In this document: one piece after another, positions 43,009 through 51,659 of the stretch | How positions within the stretch are numbered: position 1 is the first letter of the stretch | Layout: each line of letters opens with the position of its first letter | Assembly (NCBI RefSeq): GCF_003111685.1 | Contig: NZ_CP022195.1 | Location: forward strand, 1 to 64,000 | Direction: 5' to 3' | DNA: 64,000 nt | Source: Alloyangia pacifica | GTDB taxonomy: Bacteria > Pseudomonadota > Alphaproteobacteria > Rhodobacterales > Rhodobacteraceae | Notes under the pieces: generated by a model | What the model saw: the letters and a program-made list of their open reading frames with translations, nothing else | Told to the model about the DNA's origin: nothing | Databases searched by the model: none | Made by a program: the position numbers and the translations under genes

Positions 43009-44163
43009 GTGAGTGACACGCTCTTTCACTGGCATCCAGACTGCCGCCTGCGCGTCCCGGAGGCGCCGGGCGCGCTCTTGCGCGAGCTGCGCGCCGCGCT
43101 GACGGAGGGCGCTGGGTTCACCATTGGGCCAGAGGGGATCGCGCGGTTGCCGCAGGCCGATCGCGGCATTCTGCAGAGCCGCTCCTCGGGCACCACCGGC
43201 GCGGCCAAGGCGATCCGCCGCACGCATGGCTCGTGGATAGCCAGCTTTAGGGAAAATGCCGCGGCGCTTGGCATCTCTCCGGGCGATGCCTACGGCGTGC
43301 TCGGCGCGCCGCAGCATTCGCTGGCGCTCTACGCCATCGCCGAGGCGGCCTGGCTGGGGGCGGACCTGCTCTGCCTCGACGCAGTGCGCCCCGCCCGGCA
43401 GGCGGCAGCGCTGCACGCGGCGGGGGCGACGGTGCTCTATGCCACGCCGACGCAGCTGCGGCTGCTTTGCGCGGCGGGGCAGGGGCTTCCGGCGCTGCGC
43501 CACATTCTTTGCGGCGGCGGGCGGATGCCCGCGGGGCTCCGGGCGCGCATCGCCGAGCTTTGCCCGGGCGCGGAACTTCGGGAATTCTACGGCGCAGCAG
43601 AGACCAGCTTCATCGCCTGGGGCGACGCGGAGGGGCCGGGCGGGGCGGTGGGCCACGCCTATCCGGGCGTCGAGATCCGCATCGATGCCCCCGAGGGAGA
43701 ATTCGGCGAGATCTGGGTCCGCAGCCCCTATCTCTTCGAGGGCTATGCCGAAGGCACCAGCGCCGACACCCGCTGGCGGGACGGCTTTCTGAGCGTGGGC
43801 GAAATGGGCAAGCTCGACGCGCACGGGACGCTCGCCGTCGCGGGGCGGCGCAGCCGGATGGTCACCATCGCCGACCGCAACGTTTTTCCCGAGGACATCG
43901 AGGCGCTGCTGCTCGGCGATGCCGCCGTGCGCCACTGCGCGGTGGTGCCGCGCCCGGACCCGAGGCGCGGCGTGCACCTGGTGGCGGTGATCGCGGGTGG
44001 CTGTGACGCGGCCACGGCCGGGCGGCTCCTGGCGCTCTGCCGCGCGGCCGTCGGCCCTCTGGCGGCGCCGCGGCGGGTGATTGGCCTCGAGGATTTCCCG
44101 CTCACCGTCTCGGGCAAGCCCGACCTTCGCGAGATCGCCCGGCGGCTGGGGGACGGTCCATGA
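43009..44163 (+). CDS. Short AMP-forming acyl-CoA ligase of the biotin-linked cluster
   Basis: A 384-residue ANL-superfamily ligase, shorter than the usual 500. It has the P-loop SRSSGTTGAAKAIRRTH, the YGAAETSF acyl-site motif, SVGEMGKLD, GRRSRMVTI and the C-terminal SGKPDLREI lysine. It would activate a carboxylic acid to its CoA thioester via an adenylate. The GTG start at 43009 is favoured by CGAGGA 8 bases upstream. Its 3' end overlaps the thiolase gene. A similar ligase-thiolase-BioY trio (YhfT-YhfS-YhfU) occurs in Bacillus under biotin control, so an acyl chain destined for the pimeloyl moiety is plausible here. Confidence 0.75.
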   Translation: MSDTLFHWHPDCRLRVPEAPGALLRELRAALTEGAGFTIGPEGIARLPQADRGILQSRSSGTTGAAKAIRRTHGSWIASFRENAAALGISPGDAYGVLGAPQHSLALYAIAEAAWLGADLLCLDAVRPARQAAALHAAGATVLYATPTQLRLLCAAGQGLPALRHILCGGGRMPAGLRARIAELCPGAELREFYGAAETSFIAWGDAEGPGGAVGHAYPGVEIRIDAPEGEFGEIWVRSPYLFEGYAEGTSADTRWRDGFLSVGEMGKLDAHGTLAVAGRRSRMVTIADRNVFPEDIEALLLGDAAVRHCAVVPRPDPRRGVHLVAVIAGGCDAATAGRLLALCRAAVGPLAAPRRVIGLEDFPLTVSGKPDLREIARRLGDGP

Positions 44164-45260
44164 GCGGCGTCCGCATCCTCGCGGCGCTGCGCGCGCCGGT
44201 GGCGCCCCGCGGCGGGGCGCTGTCGCGGCTGGAGCTTCACGAACTGGCCGCGCCCGTCCTGCGTGCGGCCGTTGCAGAGGCGGGGCTCACCTTTGATGAG
44301 GTCGACGAGCTGGTGCTCGGCAATGCGCTCGGCGCGGGCGGCAATCCGGCACGGCTGGTGGCGCTGGCGGCGGGTCTGCCCGAGCGCGTGGCCGGGCTCA
44401 CCCTCGACCGGCAGTGCTGCGGCGGACTCGACGCGCTGGTGGTGGGCGCCGCACTGATCGCCGCGGGGCAGGCCGAGGTGGTGCTGGCGGGCGGGGTCGA
44501 ATCCTACTCGCGGCGTCCGCTGCGGCTGTGCACGGACCCGGACGGCGGCCCCGCGCGCGGCTACGACCGCCCGCCCTTCACCCCATGGCCCGCGCTGGAC
44601 CCGGAGATGGACGCGGCGGCGGATGCACTGGGGCAAGAGGGCGGGATTTCGCGCGCGGCGCAGGATTTCTGGGCGATCGAGAGCCACCGCAAGGCACTCT
44701 GCGCCGATCTCTCCGCCGAGATCATCCCGCTCGCGGGGCTCCCGGGCGATGCCTTCACGCGCGCGCTCTCGCCGCGGCTGGCGGCGCGGGCGCCGGTGCT
44801 CTCGGGCTCGATCACCGCCGCCAATGCCGCCGTGGCGGCGGATGGGGCGGCGCTCTGCGTGCTGGTCTCGGAGCGCGTGGCGGCGCGGCTCGGGCGGCCG
44901 GGCCTTTGCTATCTCGGCGGGCTGACGCTGGGCGGGCGGCCGGACCGGCCCGGCCTCGCGCCCGTGGCGGCGATCCGAAGCGTGCTCGACCGGCACGGGC
45001 TGCGCGCGGAAGACCTGAGCGTCGCCGAGGTGATGGAGGCCTACGCCGTGCAGGCCATCGCCTGCGTCGAGGGCGCAGGGCTCGATCCCGAGATCGTCAA
45101 TCCCGGCGGCGGCGGTCTGGCGCGCGGGCATCCAGTGGGGGCCTCTGGTGCGATCAACGCGGTGAGGCTGTTTCACGAGCTGCAAAAGCGCGGCGGCACG
45201 GGGATTGCAGCCATCGCGGCGGCGGGCGGGCTCGGGACGGCGGTGCTGCTCTCTAGCTGA
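44160..45260 (+). CDS. Thiolase-family protein (acetyl-CoA acyltransferase) with an altered C-terminus
   Basis: A 366-residue thiolase. The nucleophile is Cys86 in TLDRQCCGGL and the His in GGLARGHPVGASGA is present. The second catalytic Cys, normally in a CIGGGQG block near the end, is missing: the corresponding segment reads AIAAAGGLGTA. The NEAF block is replaced by MEAYAVQA. Such variants may work only in the degradative direction, bind without thiolysis, or use another residue. Its start overlaps the ligase stop by 4 bases (ATGA). It is annotated by analogy to YhfS-type enzymes near BioY. Confidence 0.75.
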   Translation: MSGVRILAALRAPVAPRGGALSRLELHELAAPVLRAAVAEAGLTFDEVDELVLGNALGAGGNPARLVALAAGLPERVAGLTLDRQCCGGLDALVVGAALIAAGQAEVVLAGGVESYSRRPLRLCTDPDGGPARGYDRPPFTPWPALDPEMDAAADALGQEGGISRAAQDFWAIESHRKALCADLSAEIIPLAGLPGDAFTRALSPRLAARAPVLSGSITAANAAVAADGAALCVLVSERVAARLGRPGLCYLGGLTLGGRPDRPGLAPVAAIRSVLDRHGLRAEDLSVAEVMEAYAVQAIACVEGAGLDPEIVNPGGGGLARGHPVGASGAINAVRLFHELQKRGGTGIAAIAAAGGLGTAVLLSS

Positions 45261-45933
45261 AACCGCGCAAGCTGGCGTAGGTTTCGAGCGTGTCGCGGGC
45301 GGTTTCGACCTTGTTCACCGGAGCCTCGGGGTCGGCCCGCCCCAGCGCCATGCCGCAGACCACCAGTTCGTCGTCGCCGAGGCCGAGATGGGCGTGGGCG
45401 ACATCCGCATAATTTGCCAGCGCGCCGATGCCGCAGGTGGCATAGCCCATGCCTTGGGCCGCAACCATCAGCGCCATCAGAGCCATGCCCAGGTCCATGA
45501 AGCAGCCCTTGCCCATCTCGGGCTCGATGGTCACGACGATCCCGACCGGGGCGTCGAAGAAGGCGTAGTTGCGGGTGAACTGGGCGCGGCGGCCGGCGAG
45601 GTCGCGGCGCGCGATCCCCAGCGCGGCATAAAGCGCATATCCCGCGGCGCGCTGCTTGGCCTTCAGCGCGGGTGGCAGGGGGGTGGGGAAATAGGAATAT
45701 TGCGCGACCTGCGGTCGACCCTCCTCGATGGCCCCGAGCAGCGCCGCGCTGAGATCGGCCAGCGGCGCGCCGGTCAGCGCGTGGAACCGGCCGGGCTGCA
45801 GGTTTGCGCCACTCGGCGCAGAGCGCGCCGCGCGCAGGATCCGCTCGAGATCGGCGCGCGGCACAGGGTCTTTCAGGAAGGCGCGGGCGGAGCGGCGCGC
45901 GAAGAGCAGCTCCTCCGCCGGCGACAGGCTCAT
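45253..45933 (-). CDS. Nitroreductase-family FMN protein
   Basis: A 226-residue FMN-dependent oxidoreductase fold. FMN-binding sites are visible as ARRSARAFLKDP near the N-terminus, SAPSGANLQPGRF at about 38-50 and GIGALAN later. Its substrate is unknown (nitroaromatics, flavin-linked reductions or biotin-related chemistry). It converges with the thiolase gene with 8 bases of overlap, and is the last gene of the bioM-bioN-bioY unit, following bioY by 7 bases. The position suggests coregulation with biotin uptake. Confidence 0.8.
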   Translation of the reverse strand: MSLSPAEELLFARRSARAFLKDPVPRADLERILRAARSAPSGANLQPGRFHALTGAPLADLSAALLGAIEEGRPQVAQYSYFPTPLPPALKAKQRAAGYALYAALGIARRDLAGRRAQFTRNYAFFDAPVGIVVTIEPEMGKGCFMDLGMALMALMVAAQGMGYATCGIGALANYADVAHAHLGLGDDELVVCGMALGRADPEAPVNKVETARDTLETYASLRGFS

Positions 45934-45940
45934 GCCGGGA

Positions 45941-46483
45941 TCACCCGCGCGAGAGCAGGCTCGCCGGGCGCGAGCGGGCCAACGCCGAGGTGATGAGCCC
46001 CGCCAGGACCGCCTTGATCACGTCGCCGGGGATGAAGGCGGTGACCAGCAGGGTGGCCTCGGGGATGGACTTGCCGAGAGTGACCGACATGCCGAGGACG
46101 CCGAAGACGTAAAGCACCAGGATGCCGCCGATCACCGAGGCGATGGCGGAGACCAGCGCCAGGTTGCCGCGCCAGCGCTCGACGATGAAGCCGGTGACGA
46201 AGGCGGCGACCGGCCAGCCGACGAGGAAGCCCACGGTGGGCGAGGCGAAAACGCCGAGACCGCCGCGTCCGCCGGCCAGCAGCGGCAGGCCAAGCGCGAT
46301 CAGCGCGATGAACAGCAGGCAGGCCAAGGCGCCGCGTTTCGCGCCGAGCACCGTGCCGGCAAGCATCACGCCCAGGGTCTGCGCGGTGATCGGCACGCCG
46401 AAGGCGAGGGTGAACTTGGGGATCAGCCCGAGCCCGGCGATGAGCGCGGCAAAGAGCGCGACATGGGTGAGATTGCGTTCCAA
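45941..46483 (-). CDS. bioY: BioY biotin-binding S component of an ECF transporter
   Basis: A 180-residue membrane protein with six hydrophobic segments and the BioY pattern: GVPITAQTLGVMLAGTVLGAKRG, SPTVGFLVGWPVAAFVTGF. BioY binds biotin with high affinity and can import it alone or with the A and T subunits, whose genes are adjacent. The start is TTG at 46483 with AGGAGG just upstream. Next gene on the operon (nitroreductase) follows after 7 bases. Confidence 0.9.
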   Translation of the reverse strand: MERNLTHVALFAALIAGLGLIPKFTLAFGVPITAQTLGVMLAGTVLGAKRGALACLLFIALIALGLPLLAGGRGGLGVFASPTVGFLVGWPVAAFVTGFIVERWRGNLALVSAIASVIGGILVLYVFGVLGMSVTLGKSIPEATLLVTAFIPGDVIKAVLAGLITSALARSRPASLLSRG

Positions 46484-46494
46484 GGCGGATCCTC

Positions 46495-47112
46495 CTATCC
46501 GGTCGTGTCTGGCGGCTCGAGACCGCCCCGGGCGCGCAGCGCCTCGGCGACATGTTCTGCATCATCAATGGCCAGCGCCGCAAGGGGCATCACGACCTGC
46601 CATCCGGCGCGGCGGGCCGAACGGGCGCGCCAGGCCTCGGTGAGTTGCCCGCCCTTGCGGGCGATCGAGGGGGTGAAGCGGACCACCAGCGCCACCGAAA
46701 GCTCCAGTGCACGGGTCGACAGACCAAAGCGGCGGAAGGGGGCCAGCAGCCAGGTCGCGACCGCGACCATGTCGGTGAGCCGCGTGGTCATGGTGACAAA
46801 ATTCGCCAGCGTCAGCGCCGCCAGCAGGCGCAGCGCGACGGCGAGGCCCTCGGCCAATTGCCCGGTGACCAGGTGCCAGGCCGCGATCAGCCCGAGAAAG
46901 GGCAGCAGGATGCGCAGGCTGCGCGCGGCCTCGGCCGCGAACGTCAGCCCGCCGGACAGCACCAGAGCCACCACCCCCGCGAGCGCGAGCGCGAGCGGCC
47001 GCGGATCCTGCACTGCAAAAAGTCCGACCGTCGCCAAAGACAGTGCCGCGAGCTTGACGCCCGCCGGTACCCGGTGGGCCCAGGTCTCAACCGGCGAGGT
47101 TAGAGAGATCAT
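46495..47112 (-). CDS. bioN: BioN, energy-coupling transmembrane (T) component of the biotin transporter
   Basis: A 205-residue membrane protein: MISLTSPVETWAHRVPAGVKL is the family start, with several membrane helices and the coupling-helix Ala-Arg-Gly motif (RARGGLEPP; EALRARGG). It joins BioM ATPase to BioY. It overlaps the bioM coding sequence by 26 bases and lies 11 bases ahead of bioY. Length is typical of BioN (about 200). Confidence 0.85.
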   Translation of the reverse strand: MISLTSPVETWAHRVPAGVKLAALSLATVGLFAVQDPRPLALALAGVVALVLSGGLTFAAEAARSLRILLPFLGLIAAWHLVTGQLAEGLAVALRLLAALTLANFVTMTTRLTDMVAVATWLLAPFRRFGLSTRALELSVALVVRFTPSIARKGGQLTEAWRARSARRAGWQVVMPLAALAIDDAEHVAEALRARGGLEPPDTTG

Positions 47113-47800
47113 CGCGCCCTCCCCAAAGGCGCATCTGCGCCTCGAACTGGCCCAGCACCTCGGCCGGCGGGCCGTCGGCGCGCAACGCGCCCTCGTCGAT
47201 CCAGATCACCCGGTCGTAATGGCGCACGCTCTCGGGGTCGTGGGTGATGTGCAGGATCCGCGCCGCGACCTCGTGGACGTAGCGCATGAGCTGCATGCGG
47301 GTGGGGATGTCGAGCCCGGAATAGGGCTCGTCGAGCACGATCAGCGCCGGGCGCATCGCCAGCACAGCCATCAGGCACACCAGTTGCTTCTGCCCCTGCG
47401 ACAGCCCGTGGGTCGGCGCCGAGGCCCAGTGGCTCTTGCCGAAATGGGCGAGGATCGTCTGCACCTCGACCGCCGCCTCGGCGCGGCTTCGGCCGAGCTG
47501 CACGAGGCCGAAGGCGATCTCCTCCTCGACGGTGGGGAAGATGATCTGGTGGTCGGGGTTCTGGAACAGGATGCCGACCGAGCGCAGCGCCGCCTCGCGG
47601 TCGCGCGCCATGTCGCGGCCGTCGATCTCGGCGCTGCCCGCGTCGGGCACCTGCAGCCCGGCGATCACCCGCGCAAGCGTTGTCTTGCCCGAGCCGTTGC
47701 GGCCGACGATGCCGATGCGCCGCTCCGCCGCGCTCAGCGAGACCTGCCGCAGGGCCTCCACCCCGCCAAGCGTCACCGAGACATTCCTGAGCTGCAGCAC
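47087..47800 (-). CDS. bioM: BioM, ATPase component of the biotin ECF transporter
   Basis: A 237-residue ABC ATPase with Walker A GRNGSGKTTLARV, Q-loop LFQNPDHQIIFPTVEEE, signature LSQGQKQLVCLMAVL, Walker B ALIVLDEPYSGLD and switch His ITHDPES. The Q-loop pattern FQNPDxQ is typical of ECF ATPases. GTG 47800 begins the conserved domain (VLQLRNVSVTLGG); longer starts give a non-conserved extension. It is the first gene of bioM-bioN-bioY. Confidence 0.85.
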   Translation of the reverse strand: MLQLRNVSVTLGGVEALRQVSLSAAERRIGIVGRNGSGKTTLARVIAGLQVPDAGSAEIDGRDMARDREAALRSVGILFQNPDHQIIFPTVEEEIAFGLVQLGRSRAEAAVEVQTILAHFGKSHWASAPTHGLSQGQKQLVCLMAVLAMRPALIVLDEPYSGLDIPTRMQLMRYVHEVAARILHITHDPESVRHYDRVIWIDEGALRADGPPAEVLGQFEAQMRLWGGRDDLSNLAG

Positions 47801-47906
47801 CCGCGCGTTCCTTTGCGATCCGATGTCGGCCCGGGGTACGACGCGCGGCGGTCCGGTTGCAATCCCTTCCGTGCCATCCGGGCGGCTGGCCGCGCCCCTG
47901 CCTGAC

Positions 47907-49256
47907 TCACGCCAGCGCCTTCCGCCGCCGCGCAAGGTGCAGCGCGACTTCCACTGCCGCCAGCCCCAGCATCGACAGGCCGACCAGCGGGAAGAACACG
48001 CCCGCCGCCACGGCCATCAGCAGCAGCGTGCGGGGAATGCGCCAGTCGCTTGGCACCTGCGGCACGCCGAGCGCGCCCGAGGGGCGGCGTTTCCACCACA
48101 TGGCGGCGCCCGACACGCAGAGCCCGACCATGGCGAGGCAGGCCAGAAGCAGCACGATCTGGTTCACCAGCCCCCATTCCTGCCCCATGTGGACGGAAAT
48201 GCCCCATTCGGCCCAGCGGCCGAGCGTGCCGAGGTCGGCAAGATCCGCGTCGTAGAGCACCGCGCCGCTGTATTGGTCGAGGTGGATCACCCGCTCATAG
48301 GTGATGTCATCGGGATAGACCGAAGCGGTGAACACGCCCGCCGGCCCCCTCGGCATCGACACGGAATAGCCCGGCACGATGCCAAGGCCCTCCACCGTCG
48401 CGACCACCTGGTCGAGCGTCTGGGGGACACCCTCTGCCGCCGACGACAGCGGCACCGGCTGCTTCTCGATGATCCAGGGCGCGCGATCGGTGGCCTCGGA
48501 AAGCGGCACGGTCGAGCTCGGCAGGCCGGACCAGTAGCCCTCGGGCATCCCGAGCTCGAGGGCATTGGCGTATTCGTAGAACTTGCCGCCCCAGATCGCC
48601 GACCAGGGCAGACCGGTCAGCGCGAGGAACACGATGAAGACCCCTGTGTAGAGGCCGGTGACCGCGTGCAGGTCGCGCCACCAGGGACGCCCGCGCCTGG
48701 CCTTGAGGGATGTTGTCCCGAGCCCCCGCCCGCGCGGCCACCACAGGTAGATGCCGCTGGCGACCAGCAGCACCATCCAGCCTGCGGCCATCTCGATGAG
48801 CCGGTTGCCGAGCCAGCCGACGTACTCCAGCGAGTGCAGTTTGCGCACCACGTACATCGCCGGGCTGCCCGCGGCGCCACCGTCCCAGAGCGTGCCCAGC
48901 ACCTCACCGGTGTAGGGATTCACGTAGACCGTATCCTTCAGCCCGTCCGGGCCGAGAATGTCGATCTCGGCGCTGCGGGTCGCGGAGGCGGGCGGGGTGT
49001 AGGCCTTGAGCTCGCCCTGATGCGCCTCGAGCGCGGCGGCGGCGAGGGCCGAGGGCGCGCGCTGCGCGGCGGCAGGCTCGACGAAGCGCAGCCGGGAATA
49101 GGCCGCGTCGTTGATCTCGTCCTTGAAGAGGTAGATGCCGCCGGTGATGGCCAGGATCAGCACGATAGGCAGGATCACAAGACCGGCGATGAAATGCCAG
49201 CGCCATACGGCGCGGTAGAGCGCGGCCGAGGCGGCGCGCGAGGTCGTTACCGTCAT
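47907..49256 (-). CDS. PepSY-domain membrane protein (PiuB/iron-uptake type)
   Basis: A 449-residue inner-membrane protein with four membrane segments: one at about 15-40 (WRWHFIAGLVILPIVLILAITGGIYL), one near 180-200, one near 220-240 and a C-terminal group. The signature starts RAVWRWHFIAGL, and PepSY repeats follow the first helix (YTPPASATRSAEIDILGPDG; TVYVNPYTGEVLG). This is the PepSY_TM/PiuB type, associated with siderophore or heme reduction and often near TonB receptors. A small Cys/His-rich partner is encoded just upstream. Function is inferred from family. Confidence 0.8.
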   Translation of the reverse strand: MTVTTSRAASAALYRAVWRWHFIAGLVILPIVLILAITGGIYLFKDEINDAAYSRLRFVEPAAAQRAPSALAAAALEAHQGELKAYTPPASATRSAEIDILGPDGLKDTVYVNPYTGEVLGTLWDGGAAGSPAMYVVRKLHSLEYVGWLGNRLIEMAAGWMVLLVASGIYLWWPRGRGLGTTSLKARRGRPWWRDLHAVTGLYTGVFIVFLALTGLPWSAIWGGKFYEYANALELGMPEGYWSGLPSSTVPLSEATDRAPWIIEKQPVPLSSAAEGVPQTLDQVVATVEGLGIVPGYSVSMPRGPAGVFTASVYPDDITYERVIHLDQYSGAVLYDADLADLGTLGRWAEWGISVHMGQEWGLVNQIVLLLACLAMVGLCVSGAAMWWKRRPSGALGVPQVPSDWRIPRTLLLMAVAAGVFFPLVGLSMLGLAAVEVALHLARRRKALA

Positions 49257-49358
49257 GAGAAAAGTCCGATTGTCCCGGCCTCGTGCCGGGCAGGAGAGGG
49301 TGGCCCCGGGCGGCGCAGCCGCCGGGGTCTGGGTGTCGCGAAAGCCGGCACGGGGCCG

Positions 49359-49706
49359 TCAGACGCAGACCGGCGGCGCCCTTGGGGAATGACGGAGGTT
49401 GCGGGCCTGCGCGGCCCGATGGAGATCGTTGCATCGGCGCCAGGCGTCATGCGGCTCGAGCAGGACGTGTCGGCCATCATGGGCGCTCGACGGCGCTTCG
49501 GGCAAGCCGTGGCAGAGCGGGCAGTGGTGATCGTGGCCGGCCTCGTCGCCACAGAGCTCGTCAATCGAGCCGCCATAAAGCAGGGCGTAAGCCTCGATCT
49601 TAACGGTCTCGCGATCCGGCGCCATGCGTGCCGCAGACACCACGCTCGACAGCGCCAGCAGCACGCCGAGGGACAGGATCACCGCAAGAGAAGCCCGATT
49701 TCGCAT
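49359..49706 (-). CDS. Small DUF2946-like exported Cys/His-rich protein
   Basis: A 115-residue protein with an N-terminal signal peptide (ASLAVILSLGVLLALSSVVSA). Downstream it has LCGDEAGHDHHCPLCHGLPEA, a possible metal or heme ligand region, and ends RNLRHSPRAPPVCV. The pattern (signal peptide, CPLCH centre, RxPRAPP end) resembles DUF2946 proteins found beside PepSY or TonB genes. It precedes the PepSY gene by about 100 bases, probably in one unit. Function unknown; copper or heme handling is a guess. Confidence 0.6.
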   Translation of the reverse strand: MRNRASLAVILSLGVLLALSSVVSAARMAPDRETVKIEAYALLYGGSIDELCGDEAGHDHHCPLCHGLPEAPSSAHDGRHVLLEPHDAWRRCNDLHRAAQARNLRHSPRAPPVCV

Positions 49707-49770
49707 GGCAGCCTTGTGGCACGTGGCTGCCGCCGGGGGAAGATCGGAATTGGACCTCGCGGCCCGCGCC

Positions 49771-51114
49771 CTAGAGCGGGGTGATCTCCAGCGTGACGCC
49801 GGGATCGGGGCGCACGGTCATGTGCATGATCGGCTCGGGGCGCGGCCCTTTCGGCGCGAAGCGGTAGCGTGACAGCAGCGTGGCGAGGATGATCCCCGCC
49901 TGCATCATTGCGAAATTCGCCCCGACGCAGACCCGCGGCCCGGCGCCGAAGGGCAGGTGCAGGTAGCGGTCCCGCTTCTGGCCTTGGGCAAAGCGCGTGG
50001 GGTCGAACTGATCCGGCCGCTCCCAGTAGGCGTGATGGCGATGCAGCGCCCAGGTGTTGACGAAGATCGTCTCGCGCGGGCGGATCTCGCGCTCATAGAG
50101 CGTGTCGGCGGCGCGCACGGTGCGCGCCAGCATACCCACCGGGGGATAAAGCCGCATGGTCTCGTCGAGCACCGCGGTGATGCCGGGCATGCGCTCGAGC
50201 TCCGCGTGGCCGCAGCGGCCGCCCTGCAACACGTCCCGCGCTTCGTCCCGCGCGCGCGCCTGCGCCGCCTCGTCATGGGCCAGCAGGTAGAGCGCCCAGG
50301 CCAGCGACAGCGCCGTGGTTTCATGGCCAGCGACGATGAAGAACTGCATGTTGTGCAGAAGGTCCTTGGGCGACATGGTGCGGCCGCTCTCGGGATCCCG
50401 CGCCGCGAGCATGTGGTCGAGCAGATCGTCCGCCCCGCCCGTCGCCTGACGCCGCCGCGCCTCGATCGCGCGGGACACCATGGCGTGCATCGTCTTCACC
50501 GCGCCCCGCCCGAACAGCTCGGCCGGGCGGGGCACCCAGGGCGGCACCTCGAGGAAATCCAGCAGCGAGGCGCGGCCGACGGTGAGGAAATAGCGGGTGA
50601 TCGCCTCGCCGTAGGCCTCGGCATCGAAGTGTTCGCGCCCCGACAGCGCCACGTCGCAGATCACGTCGAAAGTGGCCGACAGCATCTCGGACACCATCTC
50701 GGCGCTGCTCTGGCCGGCAAGGCGGTCGCAGGCACGTTCGGCGGTGGCGGTCATCACCGGCGCCAGAGCCTCGACGTTGCGGGCGGCGAAGACCGGAGCG
50801 ATGGCGCGGCGCTGCCAGCGCCACTGCGCGCCCTCGGAGGTGAAAAGGCTGTCGCCCACCGCCGGGCGCAGCATCCGCAGCATGACCTCGGATTTGGGAT
50901 AATTCTCGACGTTATCGAGAAACAGCCGCTTCATGCCCTCGGGGCCCTGCACCATGTGCCAGCGCGCGTGGCCGGTGGTGCCGGTGACGATGGGCTGGGT
51001 GTAGGCGATGGCGGGGATGATCCGCAGCACGTTGCTGCGCGCGGCCCGGAGGCTTGCGAGCATTCCCAGCGGCTCGGTCGCCGGTTCGATGCGCGGCGGC
51101 AGCGTCTGCGTCAT
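49771..51114 (-). CDS. Cytochrome P450
   Basis: A 447-residue soluble monooxygenase. The heme ligand is Cys396 in LPFGAGPRVCVGANF. The I-helix oxygen-activation motif is AGHETTA (residues 262-268) and the K-helix ExxR is Glu318-Thr-Met-Arg321 (DETMRLYPP). There is no membrane anchor, which fits a class I bacterial enzyme. Motif spacing looks complete. Substrate is unknown; no ferredoxin or reductase gene is adjacent. It ends near the DUF2946-like gene and begins beside a 545-base gap. Confidence 0.9.
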   Translation of the reverse strand: MTQTLPPRIEPATEPLGMLASLRAARSNVLRIIPAIAYTQPIVTGTTGHARWHMVQGPEGMKRLFLDNVENYPKSEVMLRMLRPAVGDSLFTSEGAQWRWQRRAIAPVFAARNVEALAPVMTATAERACDRLAGQSSAEMVSEMLSATFDVICDVALSGREHFDAEAYGEAITRYFLTVGRASLLDFLEVPPWVPRPAELFGRGAVKTMHAMVSRAIEARRRQATGGADDLLDHMLAARDPESGRTMSPKDLLHNMQFFIVAGHETTALSLAWALYLLAHDEAAQARARDEARDVLQGGRCGHAELERMPGITAVLDETMRLYPPVGMLARTVRAADTLYEREIRPRETIFVNTWALHRHHAYWERPDQFDPTRFAQGQKRDRYLHLPFGAGPRVCVGANFAMMQAGIILATLLSRYRFAPKGPRPEPIMHMTVRPDPGVTLEITPL

Positions 51115-51336
51115 GTGTCCTCCCGGGGCGGATAGGGAGAACCTATGCCCTGCGCCGCCGCGATCAAGTCATCGACAGGCAGGGCAGCCCCCTGCGTTCA
51201 GAGCCAGACCTTGCAGCTTTGCCCCGCCGTGCAGAAAGCGCCACCGCGTGAGGGCTTCTTGGGATTTAATGCACAATGATTCCGCGAGCTAAGCTCAAGC
51301 TTTATTTCAATTAGAAAACATACATTTATCCAATGT

Positions 51337-51588
51337 ATGGAGCGCGCCATGGGACCAATTCACGCGCACCTGAACATCAAGCAACCTGTCCGGGAGATCG
51401 CGCGCGTGCTGCAGCGCTCGAAGGTCACGATTTATCGCGGGTCCAGTACCGGCCCGCGTATCGGCGCCGGGGCGATGGTTCCACGGACAGCGAGTTCGCC
51501 GGCCAAGGGGTTGCCGCCGCGCAGCGAGAACGGCAGAAACTTCGGACAGAGGGCGCGATACGGCAGATCTTTTCATGCAATCCATTAG
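51337..51588 (+). pseudogene. Degenerate IS30-type transposase N-terminal remnant
   Basis: The 545-base interval 51115-51659 has no intact gene. One frame encodes IHAHLNIKQPVREIARVLQRSKVTIYR, the helix-turn-helix pattern of IS30-type transposases (compare IPEIADRLSRAPSTIYR at 57207 on). After IYR the frame no longer matches, and the neighbouring frame resembles the next segment (DSEFAGQGVAAAQRERQKLR), implying a frameshift. An AT-rich block (about 51255-51330) precedes it. This is probably an old transposase remnant; a small regulatory protein is less likely. Confidence 0.4.
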
Positions 51589-51659
51589 ATAAAGACAATG
51601 AGCGATCCGTCCGGGAGTCCCCCGGTCGGGCTGCCGGCCAGCAACGGAAAGAAGTGAGC

